Positions 10,890 through 22,492 of a stretch of DNA of 64,000 nt are shown here, piece by piece. The DNA lies in NCBI RefSeq assembly GCF_040939455.1, contig NC_134112.1, forward strand, positions 68,651,001 to 68,715,000, read 5' to 3'. Position 1 is the stretch's first letter. Each line of letters starts with the position of its first letter. The notes beneath the pieces were generated by a model, which did not search any database, was not told where the DNA came from, and saw only the letters and a list, made by a program, of their open reading frames with translations. The position numbers were made by a program, and so were the translations under genes. Source of the DNA: Microcebus murinus. Lineage: Eukaryota; Chordata; Mammalia; Primates; Cheirogaleidae.

Positions 10890-13640
10890 TACTGATTTCT
10901 GAATAACACAATGCAACATATCAATTCACAAAGAAATAAATTTTGGGTAGGTTGTAGAAGAGATTTTTTTTAAAGATTATTATATCATATAGTAAAAAGC
11001 CAAATTATCTTTCATAATAAAAATGAAAGTAAATTTTGAAAGAGAGAAAGACACTCAAGCCTTAAAAATAAAAATGGCACCTAGATCAACTGTGATATCT
11101 TAGTTTAGAGATGGAATCTGGGAGAATGAGCTGATCTGGATTAGTTTACCAGGGAATAATGACTTTCTTTAAAAAGTGTTTAACAGGCATATGGACATGC
11201 TCTGTAGTATTGAAACTAAGAGTGAGTTTTGAGATGGAGGTGTAGATTTGGGAGCTGTTTTGGTACAAAGAAAACATTTTAAGTTATGGACAGAATGAGA
11301 TTCCCCACAGAGAGCACATAAAATAGGAGAAAATTGCCAAAGATGAAAATGTACAAAACAGCATTTGTTGTGGTCATCAAAAGAATTTAGACAACAAAAG
11401 CAGGGCTATTGAATCTAGAAAGTAGCTCTAAGAATAAATATATTTTATTCTATAGAAGGAAGATATTTCTTAGAGAAATACAACCCCCTCATTGGCACAC
11501 ATTAGATTATTATATTAAATGGTTGTTGCCACAGACATCTTGGGAAGCTCAAAAAGTCCTTGAAACCACAAAAAGAATAGAGTGAAAAAAATGTCATTGG
11601 GGAGTGTAGATTATATATTTTTAAAAATTCTTAAAGTACAACACATTTTTTGGAATAAAAAGCACTAAAACCATAGCTCCATATAATATTTTTGGCTAGA
11701 AGAAATGTACAGAAGATAGTGATTCTCAAGAAAAGTAACTAAAGAAAGATGCGATATGTTTACCTTCCTGAAATAAAGAAAGAGGGCATAGATTTTTAAA
11801 TGTCTTGCAATCTGTCTGGGAGGAGGGAAGATCTATAGACCATGCCCATTAATCTATGCATGCAGCATTTTCCTCAGTCACTCTGGTTCTCCCAGCCAGA
11901 TTAGAGAAGGCTAAGAATACAGCAGACATGTGCAACCCATCCCTATCTTAGGGGTCTCAGGGTCTATTTTAATTCCTCTTTAAAAACAATAGATTTTCCT
12001 AAAAATGGCCAATAATAAAAAAATATTCCAGAGAAAGGGCAACTATCATGAAGGTTACATTTGCCAATTGTTTCCTCTGCAAAAAAGAACTGGAAGTGAG
12101 TATTATGTTTGATATAGGATTTCAAAGACTGCTTCTTTCATTTAAGTGTTTGGAAATGTTGTGGAAAGGAATCTCGCTAATATAACAAAACACATCCAAG
12201 AATCAATTGTGAAATATCTGGCCCCTCACACTTCCTGCTTTTCCATCCCCATCCCCTTCCACCACCACTAGCATCTTACAGAGTTGAAAATGTGAACAAA
12301 GGGGTGAGCACAGACAAACAGAACATACGACCTGACACGTCTGTGAAGAAGAATGACAGGTAAAGTGGTCGCTTGTGTTATTTGGAGGAAGGTTCATTAT
12401 AGGATGGTAATTAAAATTATCCCTCACATTGGTAAGTTAGAGGAAGCAGAGCATACTTTTTCTCTGAATTATTTCATAGTCTCCTAAGACTTACCCCTTC
12501 CCCCCGCCCCTGTGCCCTCCTGACAATTTGTACAGTGTTCCTAGATTCTCTCCTCATCAATTTTCTTCTTGGGTTTTGAAAGAGAGACGCCCAAGTCATT
12601 TTCCAGACCTACTTCTTTGTGCTTACTATCGCAGATTGCCTTAAAAGGTATGTGCCATGAGACTGTACGTATTACGGACGAGAGAGGCTCACCATGGAGT
12701 CTCTGTATCACATGAAGGATTTATAAAATAAAAGACTATTTATAGATTATGATCTAAAGTCTCATCACATTCTTTTCCTTCCCAGAGAATCCCACTTGGA
12801 TTTCTATTTCCCTTTCCTTGCTAATTGAATCTTCCTTTTTTAATGTCTCTTTCCATTGTCTTGTCTTTGCTCTCTGTGAGGAGAAAGTTCAATTTTTATT
12901 CTCATTTCATCTTTTTAAATTTTGTTTTCTCTTGAATACATGGATTGTTGTTTTGTACTTCACCTCTAGGTTCAGAAATTCTCCACATCATTTATTTAAT
13001 GAACTAATTACAATTCTTCTGACCTTAATTTGGTCAATTACAATTTGTGTTTGGTTACCTCCGAGTTCCTAGACTGACACAAATTGTGTCACTTCTAGCA
13101 GCTACAAATGCCATTGAAAATAAAAATTTGGTGTCGTTCCAATCACTCAGCTCTCCCTTCTCCTTTTTAATTATTTATTTTATTTTTAAGGCTCAAACTT
13201 CTGTCATTATGAAGAGGGTTGTTCATTATTCCAAAAACTGCTAAGAACAGGATTGCTACCCAAGCAGAAGAGAATCTGTTTTAAGTGGTGAGACATTTGG
13301 GTTGATTGTGGAAGAAAAAGGTGCCTCATGCCTTCCCTTCACTGATAGAAATGCTTTATTTTAGAATTCTCAGACCTGGTCCTTATTCACATTATTCTCA
13401 AAATAGAATGTAGTGACATTTATAAAAGGAGGAATGAGTTCTACTTTGTTTCTTTATAACTCAAATGCTTTAAAATTTAAACACTTCATAAAAAAGATTA
13501 AAAGAGGGTATCTATTAACACCACTATAGTTAATTTAGTGGATTTCAGTCTGTAGAATGTTAAAACAATAAGATTAAGTGTTGAAAGAGTCATTCTAAAT
13601 ATTTATTTAGCCCCATCTACCTATATCACTGTAATTGGTG
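10890..13640. other. Unannotated non-coding sequence
   Basis: No gene or repeat that I can name. Short open frames (up to 84 codons) show no family resemblance. A short C-rich patch lies near 12493-12510. Confidence 0.5.
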
Positions 13641-13654
13641 TTTCTCTGAGATAC

Positions 13655-14480
13655 AAAGAAAGCAGGATTCAATTCAATTCAACAAATATTTATTAAATTA
13701 CTTATATGGCCAAGACACTGTGCTAAGTATTGCATGGAATACAAATACAGGAGATGTAGTCTGGTAAAGGCTTGATTTTTGTTCCATTTATTTCAGATAA
13801 GATTTATTGAGCAGCTAGGTGCTGTGCTAAGTTTTGAAAATACAACACTTTTTTGTATGCAAAGGAACTTACAGTCTGGTACATTAGGGTTAATGAATCC
13901 TTCAAATTGCATGCAAAATTGTGTGTGAAGGTGGCATGTGTGCGTGCATGTGTGTATACATCCATATTTTTTTTCTGAAAAGAGGAGCATTTTCTTCTGA
14001 ATTGTCAAAAAGTTCAATGACCCCAAAACATTAAAACTCAGGTGCGCAATACAGGATAGACTCAGAACTGTAAGAGGGATTCAAACAAAGGTCTCTCTCT
14101 GTCCCATGTCCTTTGACTGCATACTTGCTTGAGACTGGGCTGTGTGCTAAGATGACCACTAACAAAGGATTATACAAGGCAAAGGAACGCAAGCCTCAGA
14201 ATTAGCACTTCTAAAAGTTAGTGCTGAACAGTGGTATATTAAATGTTACAGGAGAGAAGGGAATAAACAGTAAACTTGAAATAGGGGGGATAGGCTCCTT
14301 GAAGAAAGACAACTATGAATGGAGCCTTGAAGGACACATAGGGCTTGTGTGATTGGAACCAAAAGACAGTGCATCCCTCTAGGTATGGGGAGACACCTAA
14401 ACAAAGCCACAGAGAAGGAAGAGAGCAGGAAATTGAAGGAGACAGAAGCTCCTATATGCATCCTTTACTAAGAAGCTTTT
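13655..14480 (-). mobile_element. L2 LINE fragment(s)
   Basis: The plus strand reads the complement of an L2 3' region: CAACAAATATTTATTAAATT, then CACTGTGCTAAGTATTG, and a second similar start at 13795-13880 (GATTTATTGAGCAGCTAGG, GTGCTGTGCTAAG). This may be two copies. The text to about 14460 (ATGGAGCCTTGAAGGACACA) fits the more upstream L2 region. Boundaries are soft. Confidence 0.6.
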
Positions 14481-14592
14481 AGATCTGAACTCTTTGCAGC
14501 TCAAATGTCCTTCAACCCAGCTCCTATGATTGTCACACCTGTTACACCATTGCTGGCTGGGCCAGAAAGCAGAGATTTATGTGTGTAGACTG

Positions 14593-14594
<2 letters not shown>

Positions 14595-14634
<40 letters not shown>

Positions 14635-14640
14635 ACGCAC
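14595..14640. repeat. (AC)n microsatellite
   Basis: Pure AC dinucleotides at 14595-14624, then GCACAC-type variants to 14640. The minus-strand open frame across it (14501-14704, a run of Cys-Val codons) is a product of the repeat. Confidence 0.95.
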
Positions 14641-14924
14641 TCATACTCATGTTAGCCTCACATATGTAAGTATGCACTAATACATGTATGAAAGCATCTC
14701 TCACACAGCTCTTTTGATTCTCTTTTGATCATGGCTCATTAAGTACTATTATTATTAAGAGCCTACCTTTTTCTAAGCTCTGTGTAAGAATTGAAGATGA
14801 AAAATAGTTCTTATTTTTCACCAAGTGAAGTGGGAGAAAGGAAGCATTGCAAAGAGAACACCGTAAAGAAAGGCAGGGAGGTGGATAACCTGTGGCCCAC
14901 TGGGGAAATGGCAAATATTTCATT

Positions 14925-15445
14925 CAAACGTTTATTGAAAGAGGGGTCCAGCAACGAATGAATTTGGTGAAATAATACCTCATGGAAAATGATGTGTGTC
15001 GAGTTCGGATACTTAGGTTTCAAATAGCAGAGAAGCTATAAAAGGTTTTAAACAGAGAAGTGATGTCAGTAGATTTAGATTTTAGAAAGTCTGTCTGGCA
15101 GCAATGTGGACACTGGTTTAGAGGAGGTAAGACAAAAATCAGTAAAAAATGTGCACCATGTCACAATAGACTAGGTGACAGAAGATGGCACACAGACAAG
15201 AAAATATTAAGAGATAAAATTAGTCAGGATTAGTCATTTATTAGATGTGGGAAAGGAATCTAGGATAATTATCTTCTTTAAGATTTGAGTACATGGTGAT
15301 TCTACTAAACAAGGCAGAGAACAGAAAAGGAGAAGAAGGTGTAAGTCAAATTATGACAAATTGCCCGGGACAGGTTGAATATGAGGAATCCGAGGAAGAA
15401 AAGATGCTGAGTGGTCTAATTTATAAAATGAAGCTTAGAAAGGAT
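14925..15445 (-). mobile_element. L2 LINE fragment, left of hAT insertion
   Basis: The plus strand carries the complement of L2: CATTCAAACGTTTATTGAAAG, then AACAGAGAAGTGATGTCAG and TCTGTCTGGCAGCAATGTGG, matching the characteristic L2 block for 'acts on a high-signal stretch before the 3' UTR'. It is interrupted at 15446 by a short hAT element. Confidence 0.55.
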
Positions 15446-15453
15446 CGTTAGAT
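15446..15453. repeat. hAT target-site duplication, left
   Basis: CGTTAGAT, paired with CTCTAGAT at 16165-16172 (6 of 8 identical). Eight-base duplications with a central CTAG-like core are typical of hAT insertions. Confidence 0.55.
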
Positions 15454-16164
15454 CAAGGGTCAGCAAACGAGGACTAGCTGTCCCCATCTGGCCCATTACC
15501 TGTTTTTGTATGGCCCGTCAGCTGGGAAGAGTTTCACCTTATTTAAAGGATTAAAAAAAATCAAAAGAAGAATACTATGTGACATTAATTTGCTAGGGTT
15601 GCCATAACAAAGCACCACCAACTGGCTGGCTTAAACAACAGAAATTTGTTTTCTCAGTTCCAGGTGTTGGCAGGGCTGGCTTCTTGTGAAACCTCTCTCT
15701 TTGGCTAGTAGGTGGCCGTCTTCTTCCTGTGCCCTCACATGGCTTCCTTTTGTAATCATATGGGTCCTAATTTCCTCTTCTTGTAAGGACAACAGTTTTA
15801 CTGGATTAAGGCCCACAATAATGACTTCATTTTAATTTAATGATCTAATTTAATGACTTTATTTCCAGGTATAGTCACCTTCTGAGGTAGTGAGAGTTAG
15901 GACTGCAACATATGAATTTTGGAGGGGACACAATTCAGCCCATAATGTACATCGCCATATATGAAAGTTGCATGAAATATAAATTTCAGTGTTCATGAAA
16001 AGATTATTAAACATGGCCATGCTCATTTATTTCTATATTATCCATGGTTTCTTTCACACTTCATTAGCAAGGTTGAGTAGTTGTGGCTGAGGTCGGTATG
16101 GGCTGCAAAGCCCCTAAGTTATCTACTATGTCTGGTCCTTTCTAGGAAAGTTTGTTGTCTTCTG
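15454..16164. mobile_element. Short hAT (Charlie-type) element, split by an LTR
   Basis: A non-autonomous hAT element. The left end reads CAAGGGTCAGCAAAC and the right end is a diverged complement (AAAGTTTGTTGTCTTCTG). Inner landmarks CTGGCCCATTACCTGTTTTT and GTTGAGTAGTTGTGGCTGAG belong to the group with CAGGGGTCGGCAAACT termini. It encodes nothing. A MaLR LTR (15586-15947) sits in its middle, so the hAT element is the older of the two. Confidence 0.75.
15586..15947 (-). mobile_element. MLT1-type MaLR solo LTR
   Basis: A minus-strand LTR of the ERVL-MaLR type. The plus strand reads TTTGCTAGGGTTGCCATAAC, GGCTTAAACAACAGAAATTT and AACATATGAATTTTGGAGGG, ending ATTCAGCCCATAATG. Flanking GACAT (15581-15585) and TACAT (15948-15952) look like a 5-bp target duplication with one change. 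No internal region is present, so it is a solo LTR. Confidence 0.85.
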
Positions 16165-16172
16165 CTCTAGAT
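16165..16172. repeat. hAT target-site duplication, right
   Basis: CTCTAGAT, partner of CGTTAGAT at 15446-15453. Confidence 0.55.
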
Positions 16173-17355
16173 AGAAGATGAGTCGGTAGTTACCAGTTTA
16201 GAGCTGGTAATGGGAGTGATGAGGTTACTAAGGAAGAGTGAATTGTGTAAAAGAAAAGAGGGCAACGCTTGCACCATTAGAACACAAACAGATCAAAGAC
16301 GAAAAAGAAAGAAGCTACCGATGCAATGGCGACAGGATGAGCAGAGCTGTCAGAGAAAAAGAGTTGAATGCTGTATGCTAAGTGTCACAAAAGAGGGATA
16401 GAGGGCTGAGAACAGTGACAAGAAAAACAGACGGTTCTGATGTCGTAGAAGCCATCATTTCACAAAGACTAAGAGAGACGAATATAATCAGCTTTTAAAT
16501 ATAGGGCTTGAATTTGTTAATGATCTGTTTGCTTCAGAAATGTTTTTATATATACACATATCACTGATGTTTTGCCTTTCATGTGACTTGCAGAATGTTA
16601 CTCAACCAAAACATCAAGTGTCTATACTAAAAGTATTTATATTCTGAAAACTCTCCTTGTGAAATTGTCTCTGGAATAATATTTTAAACAGTGAGTAAAG
16701 TGAGATAAAAAGAACAATTTCAAATACATCCTAAAGCCAGATATTGGGTACACATTTTAAGCAGTGAGATTTGCAAGTATTTCTGCCTATATTTGTCCAA
16801 TTTAACAGAAAAATACCAAATTTCTATTTCACTTTATGCTGAGAAAATCATTGTACTTTGTAATTTATTCCATTAATGTTGCAATCAAATTCTTAACTAT
16901 TCCTCTTTAAAGCAAACCACTTTGATGTACAGAGTGGATTCCTCTAAGCTTCCATATTTTGTACTGTTTCAAATTTTGTGCCTTAAATTAAGTTATTTAA
17001 GAGGAATGGCACTGAGAATGTTATAAAAAAAAAAGGAATTTGAAAAGAAAAATGAGCCACAATCATGAGCCAGTGGTTTCAAAATTACGTTTTGATCAAA
17101 ACAGACACACACTTTCTATGCATTAATTGCCCATGCAGAGGACCTGCACATGTTTACAGGCATTGCTTGCTATCAAGAAGTTAACTCAAACATTTATATT
17201 CAGAGTATAAGAGCATAAGCACATTGGTGACACACTGAAGAGGTTACTGTCACTAAAATTTAATACAGTAAAGACAAATACAGGATGAACACAGAGGATC
17301 ACCGTTGCTTTTTTAGTGTGATTTTATTACTATTAAATTCCCTTATGCTTCTAAT
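16173..17355. other. Mostly unannotated; possible L2 continuation at left
   Basis: The first 250 bp (GATGAGGTTACTAAGGAAG and on) may continue the L2 from 15445 beyond the hAT insertion. The remainder to 17355 is AT-rich with nothing recognised. The 63-codon plus-strand frame at 16210-16401 has no family match I know. Confidence 0.4.
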
Positions 17356-17356
17356 C

Positions 17357-17530
17357 TTTTTTTTCCTTTTATTTCATCATATTATGGAGGTACAAATATT
17401 GTTAGGGTTACAAATATTCCCACTGCCCTCCGTCCCTCCCCCCCCCATGTGTCCAATCCCCTGGTGGTGTGCACCGCACACGTTATGAAAGCATACACCC
17501 CTCTCCTTCTCCCCCCTCCCACCTGCCTAT
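17357..17530 (-). mobile_element. L1 3' UTR fragment
   Basis: A minus-strand L1 3' end. The plus strand has a T-rich start, then ATCATATTATGGAGGTACAA followed by the C-rich 3' UTR type also seen at 9720-9850. It is severely 5'-truncated (under 180 bp). The 67-codon frame over it is spurious. Confidence 0.75.
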
Positions 17531-19510
17531 TTTGAAAATTACTTCTTTCTCTATCATTACTAATATTATTTTTATTATTGTTAGTTATTATTTTTAAATC
17601 TTCATTTTACCCATAGGTTTTCAACCCTTTCTACATTTCTTTGTATATTATTTATAGATTTTCTAGCCACAGTTATCTATTTTCTAGCATTTTGCTTTTT
17701 AGCAAAGAAAAAATATTTGATGGAAAAGACCGAAACTATTCCTGAGAACACATCAATCTGAAGTAAGTGCTTATTTTCATGCACATTCTAATGTTTATAT
17801 TGGGCTGGACTTCTAATTACTTTATCGTTTCAGGAGCAATGGAACAGAGTGGTCTACACATAAGAAAAATATTTCCATTTGAAAGACCCAACACTCTATT
17901 TAGAAATAGTGCCTGTGCATCAAAGTAATGAAAATAGATTTTTTAATTAGGTGATTTTAATAAATAAATGCAAATGATAATGTACTTGGTGTTCATAGCT
18001 AACATAAGAGCATAATTATAATTGCCAAGATAAATAGTTCTTCAGCCACATTCTTGTTGTACTTAATGACTGTCTCCTTTATAGAAAAATGCTTGGTTTC
18101 AAAGGAAAAATTCTGGATTTCTCGAATGCTTTCATACAAGACAAATTTCCTATTTAATGTCATGACACTAACTCCACCTTGAAGAACAACTTTAGTATCA
18201 GTCCTTTAAAATGTGTTCTCAACGAAGACTATTTCCTAGAAAATGAGATTATCATCTCTTTGGTCCCAGACAATTTTGTCAAAAGGATACTATATTGATA
18301 CAACTTTTAGCTGCATTACACTTTCAGGAAAAAAAAAATCATTCCTAGATGGTGGAGGGACTGAAAAAAGAAAAGGATCTGTGGTTAAAATATTCTTAAT
18401 GTTGCCCCCACATACACACACTCACTTAAATATCTAGTGATTAACAACATACTATGATTTGCAGTTCTTAACAGTATGAGTACGGATGTTTAATTCAGCA
18501 TACACTGTTTTATGAGGATGTAGCAATTCTTTCTATGAGCAAAGTTTGCATGCTAGGTGCTCAGCTCACAAAGGTATGGTACTCAAACTTCACTGAACTC
18601 AAACTTCACTGTGAGATATCATTTTATATTCCTAACTCATTAGGCAGAGGAGGGAATTTAAGCCTAACTTTTGTTCAAAGTGCAGATGGCAGAACTGCTA
18701 CACAGGCTTCAACCTATTTTCCAGATAATCAGGGGTTAATGAACAAAGAATTTTTCTTTTTAGCAGTACCATTTGCCAGAGGTTTACAGAAGTAAAATGT
18801 ATCAGTTTCTACATGCATCACTCATTCCTTTCTTTTCTTCAATTTTTCTTATTTTTTCAGTATAAACCAAGAACAATCTAGTATTTGACTCAATCTTGTG
18901 AGTTACATATTTTTGGTTTATTTGTTTGTGTGATTGTTCTCTACTCCTACCCAATCCCTCAACACTCTCTAAACACATACTACACTTAGACTGTTGGGCA
19001 GCCAAGCAGAAAAAAATTTCTAGCCTAAGAAGCTTGTTTCCTAAGTTAGGCAATATTTTCAGCCTTCCTAAAGATGTTTTCTTTCATCACTTTTTGATGA
19101 AAATACCATATGTCCCCATGGCTTGCATAATAGAAAATGTAATCATATACATCTGGGCAGGGCAAAGAATGCCAAGGCTGACCCAGGAGCAAAATTACCT
19201 TACCTTAATCTTCCACAAGTAGTTCAGGAAAAAATGTTAAAATGTAAGAGGGTCCAGAAGCACCAAAATGGCTCTATTTCATAGAATTTGAAAGAGTAAT
19301 TTAAAAACCTTTAAAAATTTTTTAAAAGCCACCAATTAAGCTCCTAAAGTTTAGAGAGCTTTTGCTTCAATATAACACCCTCACCCCATGATTCAATTTT
19401 CAGTCAAGCAGTTAAGAATAATATACATAAGACCTTGTTGTTTTTCTTTTTTTCATTTATGACCTCCACCCTTTTCATGTTTTTTCATGTGCCCCAACCC
19501 ATGACCTATT
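17531..19510. other. Unannotated non-coding sequence
   Basis: No gene or named repeat. There is a 16-bp tandem duplication (ACTCAAACTTCACTGA) at about 18581-18612. Open frames of 86 and 98 codons (18535-18795 and 18926-19222) show no motif and are treated as chance. Confidence 0.5.
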
Positions 19511-19518
19511 CCCTAAGT
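19511..19518. repeat. hAT target-site duplication, left
   Basis: CCCTAAGT directly abutting the transposon; its partner CACTAAGT is at 21948-21955 (7 of 8 identical). Confidence 0.85.
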
Positions 19519-21947
19519 CAGGGGTGGGAAACTTTCACATTGGAACGCCACATTAATATAGCTGTAATCAAATAAGGCCACATTCAAGAAACTCCAATCA
19601 GATATACATAAATATGTACATTATATTACAAAAGTCTAACTATTATATACTTAACAATTTCAAAAATGAAAACTATTTGTTAAAGTTAACCAAACTTTAA
19701 ATGACTTTGTTATGTCTGTTTATTTTGGAAAGCATTTGAATATTTGGTTGCAGCATGGAGATCTGCAGTTTCAGTTGATCCTCTAGATGGGTATCCGTCA
19801 TTTGTGACCTTAAGGGCATCTTGATTTAGGTTAGGGAGGAGAATGTGGATTTGCAGCAATAAGTGGTTGAAAAGCAAGAAAGCATTAATCAGGCATGTTG
19901 CTGAAGGTGTGGATATTCTACTGCATTTTTCCATATTTCAGTTGGATCTTTCTTAGCATCAAACAATGACTTTAAAATGTCATCTACTAAGAATTTAATC
20001 AATTCCATCTGTAGTTCCTTAGGTGCCTTGATGATGTCAACTAGGTAAGGCTGAAATGCTAATTTAAGTGTGATGTCATGATTCTCAAAGTCAGCACATT
20101 CTCCAATTAATAGGTCTATAACAGCTGCATATTCTCCAAATGATTCGCAAATACTATCTTGTTCATCAGTGACTTTTGCTAACTGGGGAAAATTTCAATC
20201 AAAATTTCCTTTTGAAGAAGGGTTTTGAAAAAATGATAGCTTTATTCAAAATGCTTGTATTTATTTTTGCCACATAACATATATAGACTTAGTTTTATCT
20301 TGCAAAGAAATTTACAAGTCATTTTGATTTGACATGATATCACACAGAAATGTCGCATTCCTATAGAAATCCTATTTCAATAATTCACATTGCTGATTAT
20401 GTTCTTTATAAAATTTAACTATCTATTCTTTCAGAGATAAAATTTAGGCTAACACCTGTCCCAGCAATAGTCAATGCACTTCAGAATGGTATGGCAAATC
20501 CACTCTGAATATCTCATCATTCAACTTTAGCATGTTACAAAACTGACAATGCCATGTTGCATTTGCATGAATATCGATAACAATATTTATAACTTGTTGC
20601 AGAGTGTCACTTAAAATAGTAGCTTTAGCACAGAGATTTTGCTCTAGGAAAATAAATGAGAGCATCTGGATCTGTTAATACTTTTTCTATCTGTGCAATA
20701 AACCCTTCATGTATTCCTATCATGGAAGGTGCACCCTCTGTACATTTACTCATTCAATTTACCAAATTCAGTTCAATTCATGATATTTATCTTGAAAGTT
20801 GCTGAAAATATCTATTTCCTGTGTTCTTTTCCCAACAGTACCTAAAGTGAGTAACTTTGTATTAATAGCAAAGAAAATCTTCTGTTATGACTCAAATGAA
20901 GTATAAAACCTGTGCCGAGTCAGTAGTATCAGTTGATTCACCCAAAGCGATTGAACAATATATATTTTCTTTTCCAAGTATTGCATGAAGTTGTCCTGTT
21001 AAGTTGAAGCCTAATTCATACTGTTGATCAATTATGGTTCTTCTTGAAAGAGGCAGTTGTTTGCACTTTAAAACCTTATCCAGGTCTAAGCATCCAGGAA
21101 CTTTGACAATGCATTGTTTCACAACTTCTTCATCACTGAATTTCCCTTTTCCCCCAAGTGTATTAGCTACTTTATAAGCTGCTTCAGTGGCATTATTTCC
21201 AGGTTTTATTTCTCCTCAAAAAAATTGTCTTTGCTTTTCCTCTTTTAATTTCTGTAATACAACCTTTCATGCCTCTCCCTCTAATTTAACATACGTGTGG
21301 TCCTTATGAGTGTTATAATGCTGACGAGCATTGAATTTCTTTAATGTTGATATTGCAGTATCACAAAACATGCAAATCATCTTATCTTTATTAGAAACAA
21401 AATAATATTGTGATTCTCAATCCTCATTAAAAATTCTATTTCTTCCTTCAGTGTTCTCTTGGTCTTCTTTGGCATGATGGGCTGTTAGGCAGACAGAATT
21501 AAAAAATATTGTCGTGATGTGCAACTATTCATAAATTCCACTTCAAACAGAAACACAGTGCGCCATTGTCAAAAGCTGATCACAGACTGGCGTACTCATT
21601 GTCCTTAAACTCTCGCCAACCAGCCTCATGGGGTAGAGGCACCAGTCAGGCAGGGGAAGTTAGAACCAAATCGTGAGTGTAGAAGCCATCAATTTAGCCC
21701 TTGTGACTTACTAAGGTTCTAATTGTGCTAATCAATCTGGGAGGATTATTTTGTTAAGACTTATCATATTCATTGGTACTTTAAATATGTTAATTTTAAA
21801 AATAAAATAAAAATATAAAAGATGAACAAAAATGTATTAATACAAATAAAAGGATTTGTTCTGTAAAATTTGGATTCAATCAAAAGGCTGCACTTAGGGA
21901 CCTAGAAGGCCACATGTGGCCCTAAGGCCGCAGTTTCCCCACCCCTA
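19519..21947 (-). mobile_element. Autonomous-size hAT DNA transposon (decayed)
   Basis: A complete 2429-bp hAT element. The left terminus is CAGGGGTGGGAAACT and the right terminus, read on the minus strand, is TAGGGGTGGGGAAACTG, so the inverted repeats match over about 15 bases with small differences. An 8-bp target duplication flanks it. Between the ends lies one minus-strand transposase remnant (19697-21475). The right end carries a CG-containing GCGGCCTTAGGGCC and a GGCCACATGTGGCC palindrome that may be transposase-binding sequence. The termini and size fit the Charlie-like branch of hAT elements. The element is inactive because of stops and frameshifts. Confidence 0.92.
19697..21475 (-). 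pseudogene. hAT transposase pseudogene (GTF2IRD2/ZBED5-like)
   Basis: A remnant of about 590 codons of a cut-and-paste hAT transposase. The start ATG is at 21475-21473, followed by a lysine-rich head (MPKKTKRTLKEEIEF), then a stop and frame change. At 21374-21306 there is a BED-like C-x2-C-x14-H-x3-H zinc finger (CMFC to HYNTH) for DNA binding. In the same frame, PLSRRTI (about 21045) and GESTDTTDSAQ (about 20930) cover the first catalytic block, where hATs have an Asp-Glu-Ser-Thr motif; here the Asp is changed to Gly. CTEGAPSMIG (20744-20715) is the second block. A frame change near 20660 leads to QNLCAK and DLPYHSEVH. The C-terminal dimerisation region includes PYLVDIIKAPKELQ (about 20040) and CCKSTFSSLT, then LRSQMTDTHLED, with the final TAA at 19699. 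There are at least two frameshifts and several stops, so it is not a gene. Family placement is from memory of these motifs. Confidence 0.88.
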
Positions 21948-21955
21948 CACTAAGT
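21948..21955. repeat. hAT target-site duplication, right
   Basis: CACTAAGT, partner of CCCTAAGT at 19511-19518. Confidence 0.85.
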
Positions 21956-22126
21956 CCTCTTTTGCTGCTAATAATTTTTTCAATTTAATATAGTTATATA
22001 TTAATTATATTTCTTAAAGCCCAAATGCATTGTCATAAAATAATACTATAAAGGACTTGATAAGCTGTGAAAAAAGCTATTTCCCTTCTTAAGTAAACTT
22101 TGGTTATCATATTCACATGTTAAAAT

Positions 22127-22140
22127 AAAACTTCTGTCTA
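22127..22140. repeat. Alu target-site duplication, left
   Basis: AAAACTTCTGTCTA, repeated exactly at 22479-22492 on the other side of the Alu. Confidence 0.9.
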
Positions 22141-22478
<338 letters not shown>

Positions 22479-22492
22479 AAAACTTCTGTCTA

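Noticed and set aside
14501..14704. Cysteine-valine repeat protein
   Set aside because: It is the translation of the (AC)n microsatellite.
19697..21475. Possible domesticated hAT-derived gene
   Set aside because: Several in-frame stops, at least two frameshifts, a lost catalytic Asp and intact transposon ends with a target duplication point to a dead transposon rather than a selected host gene.
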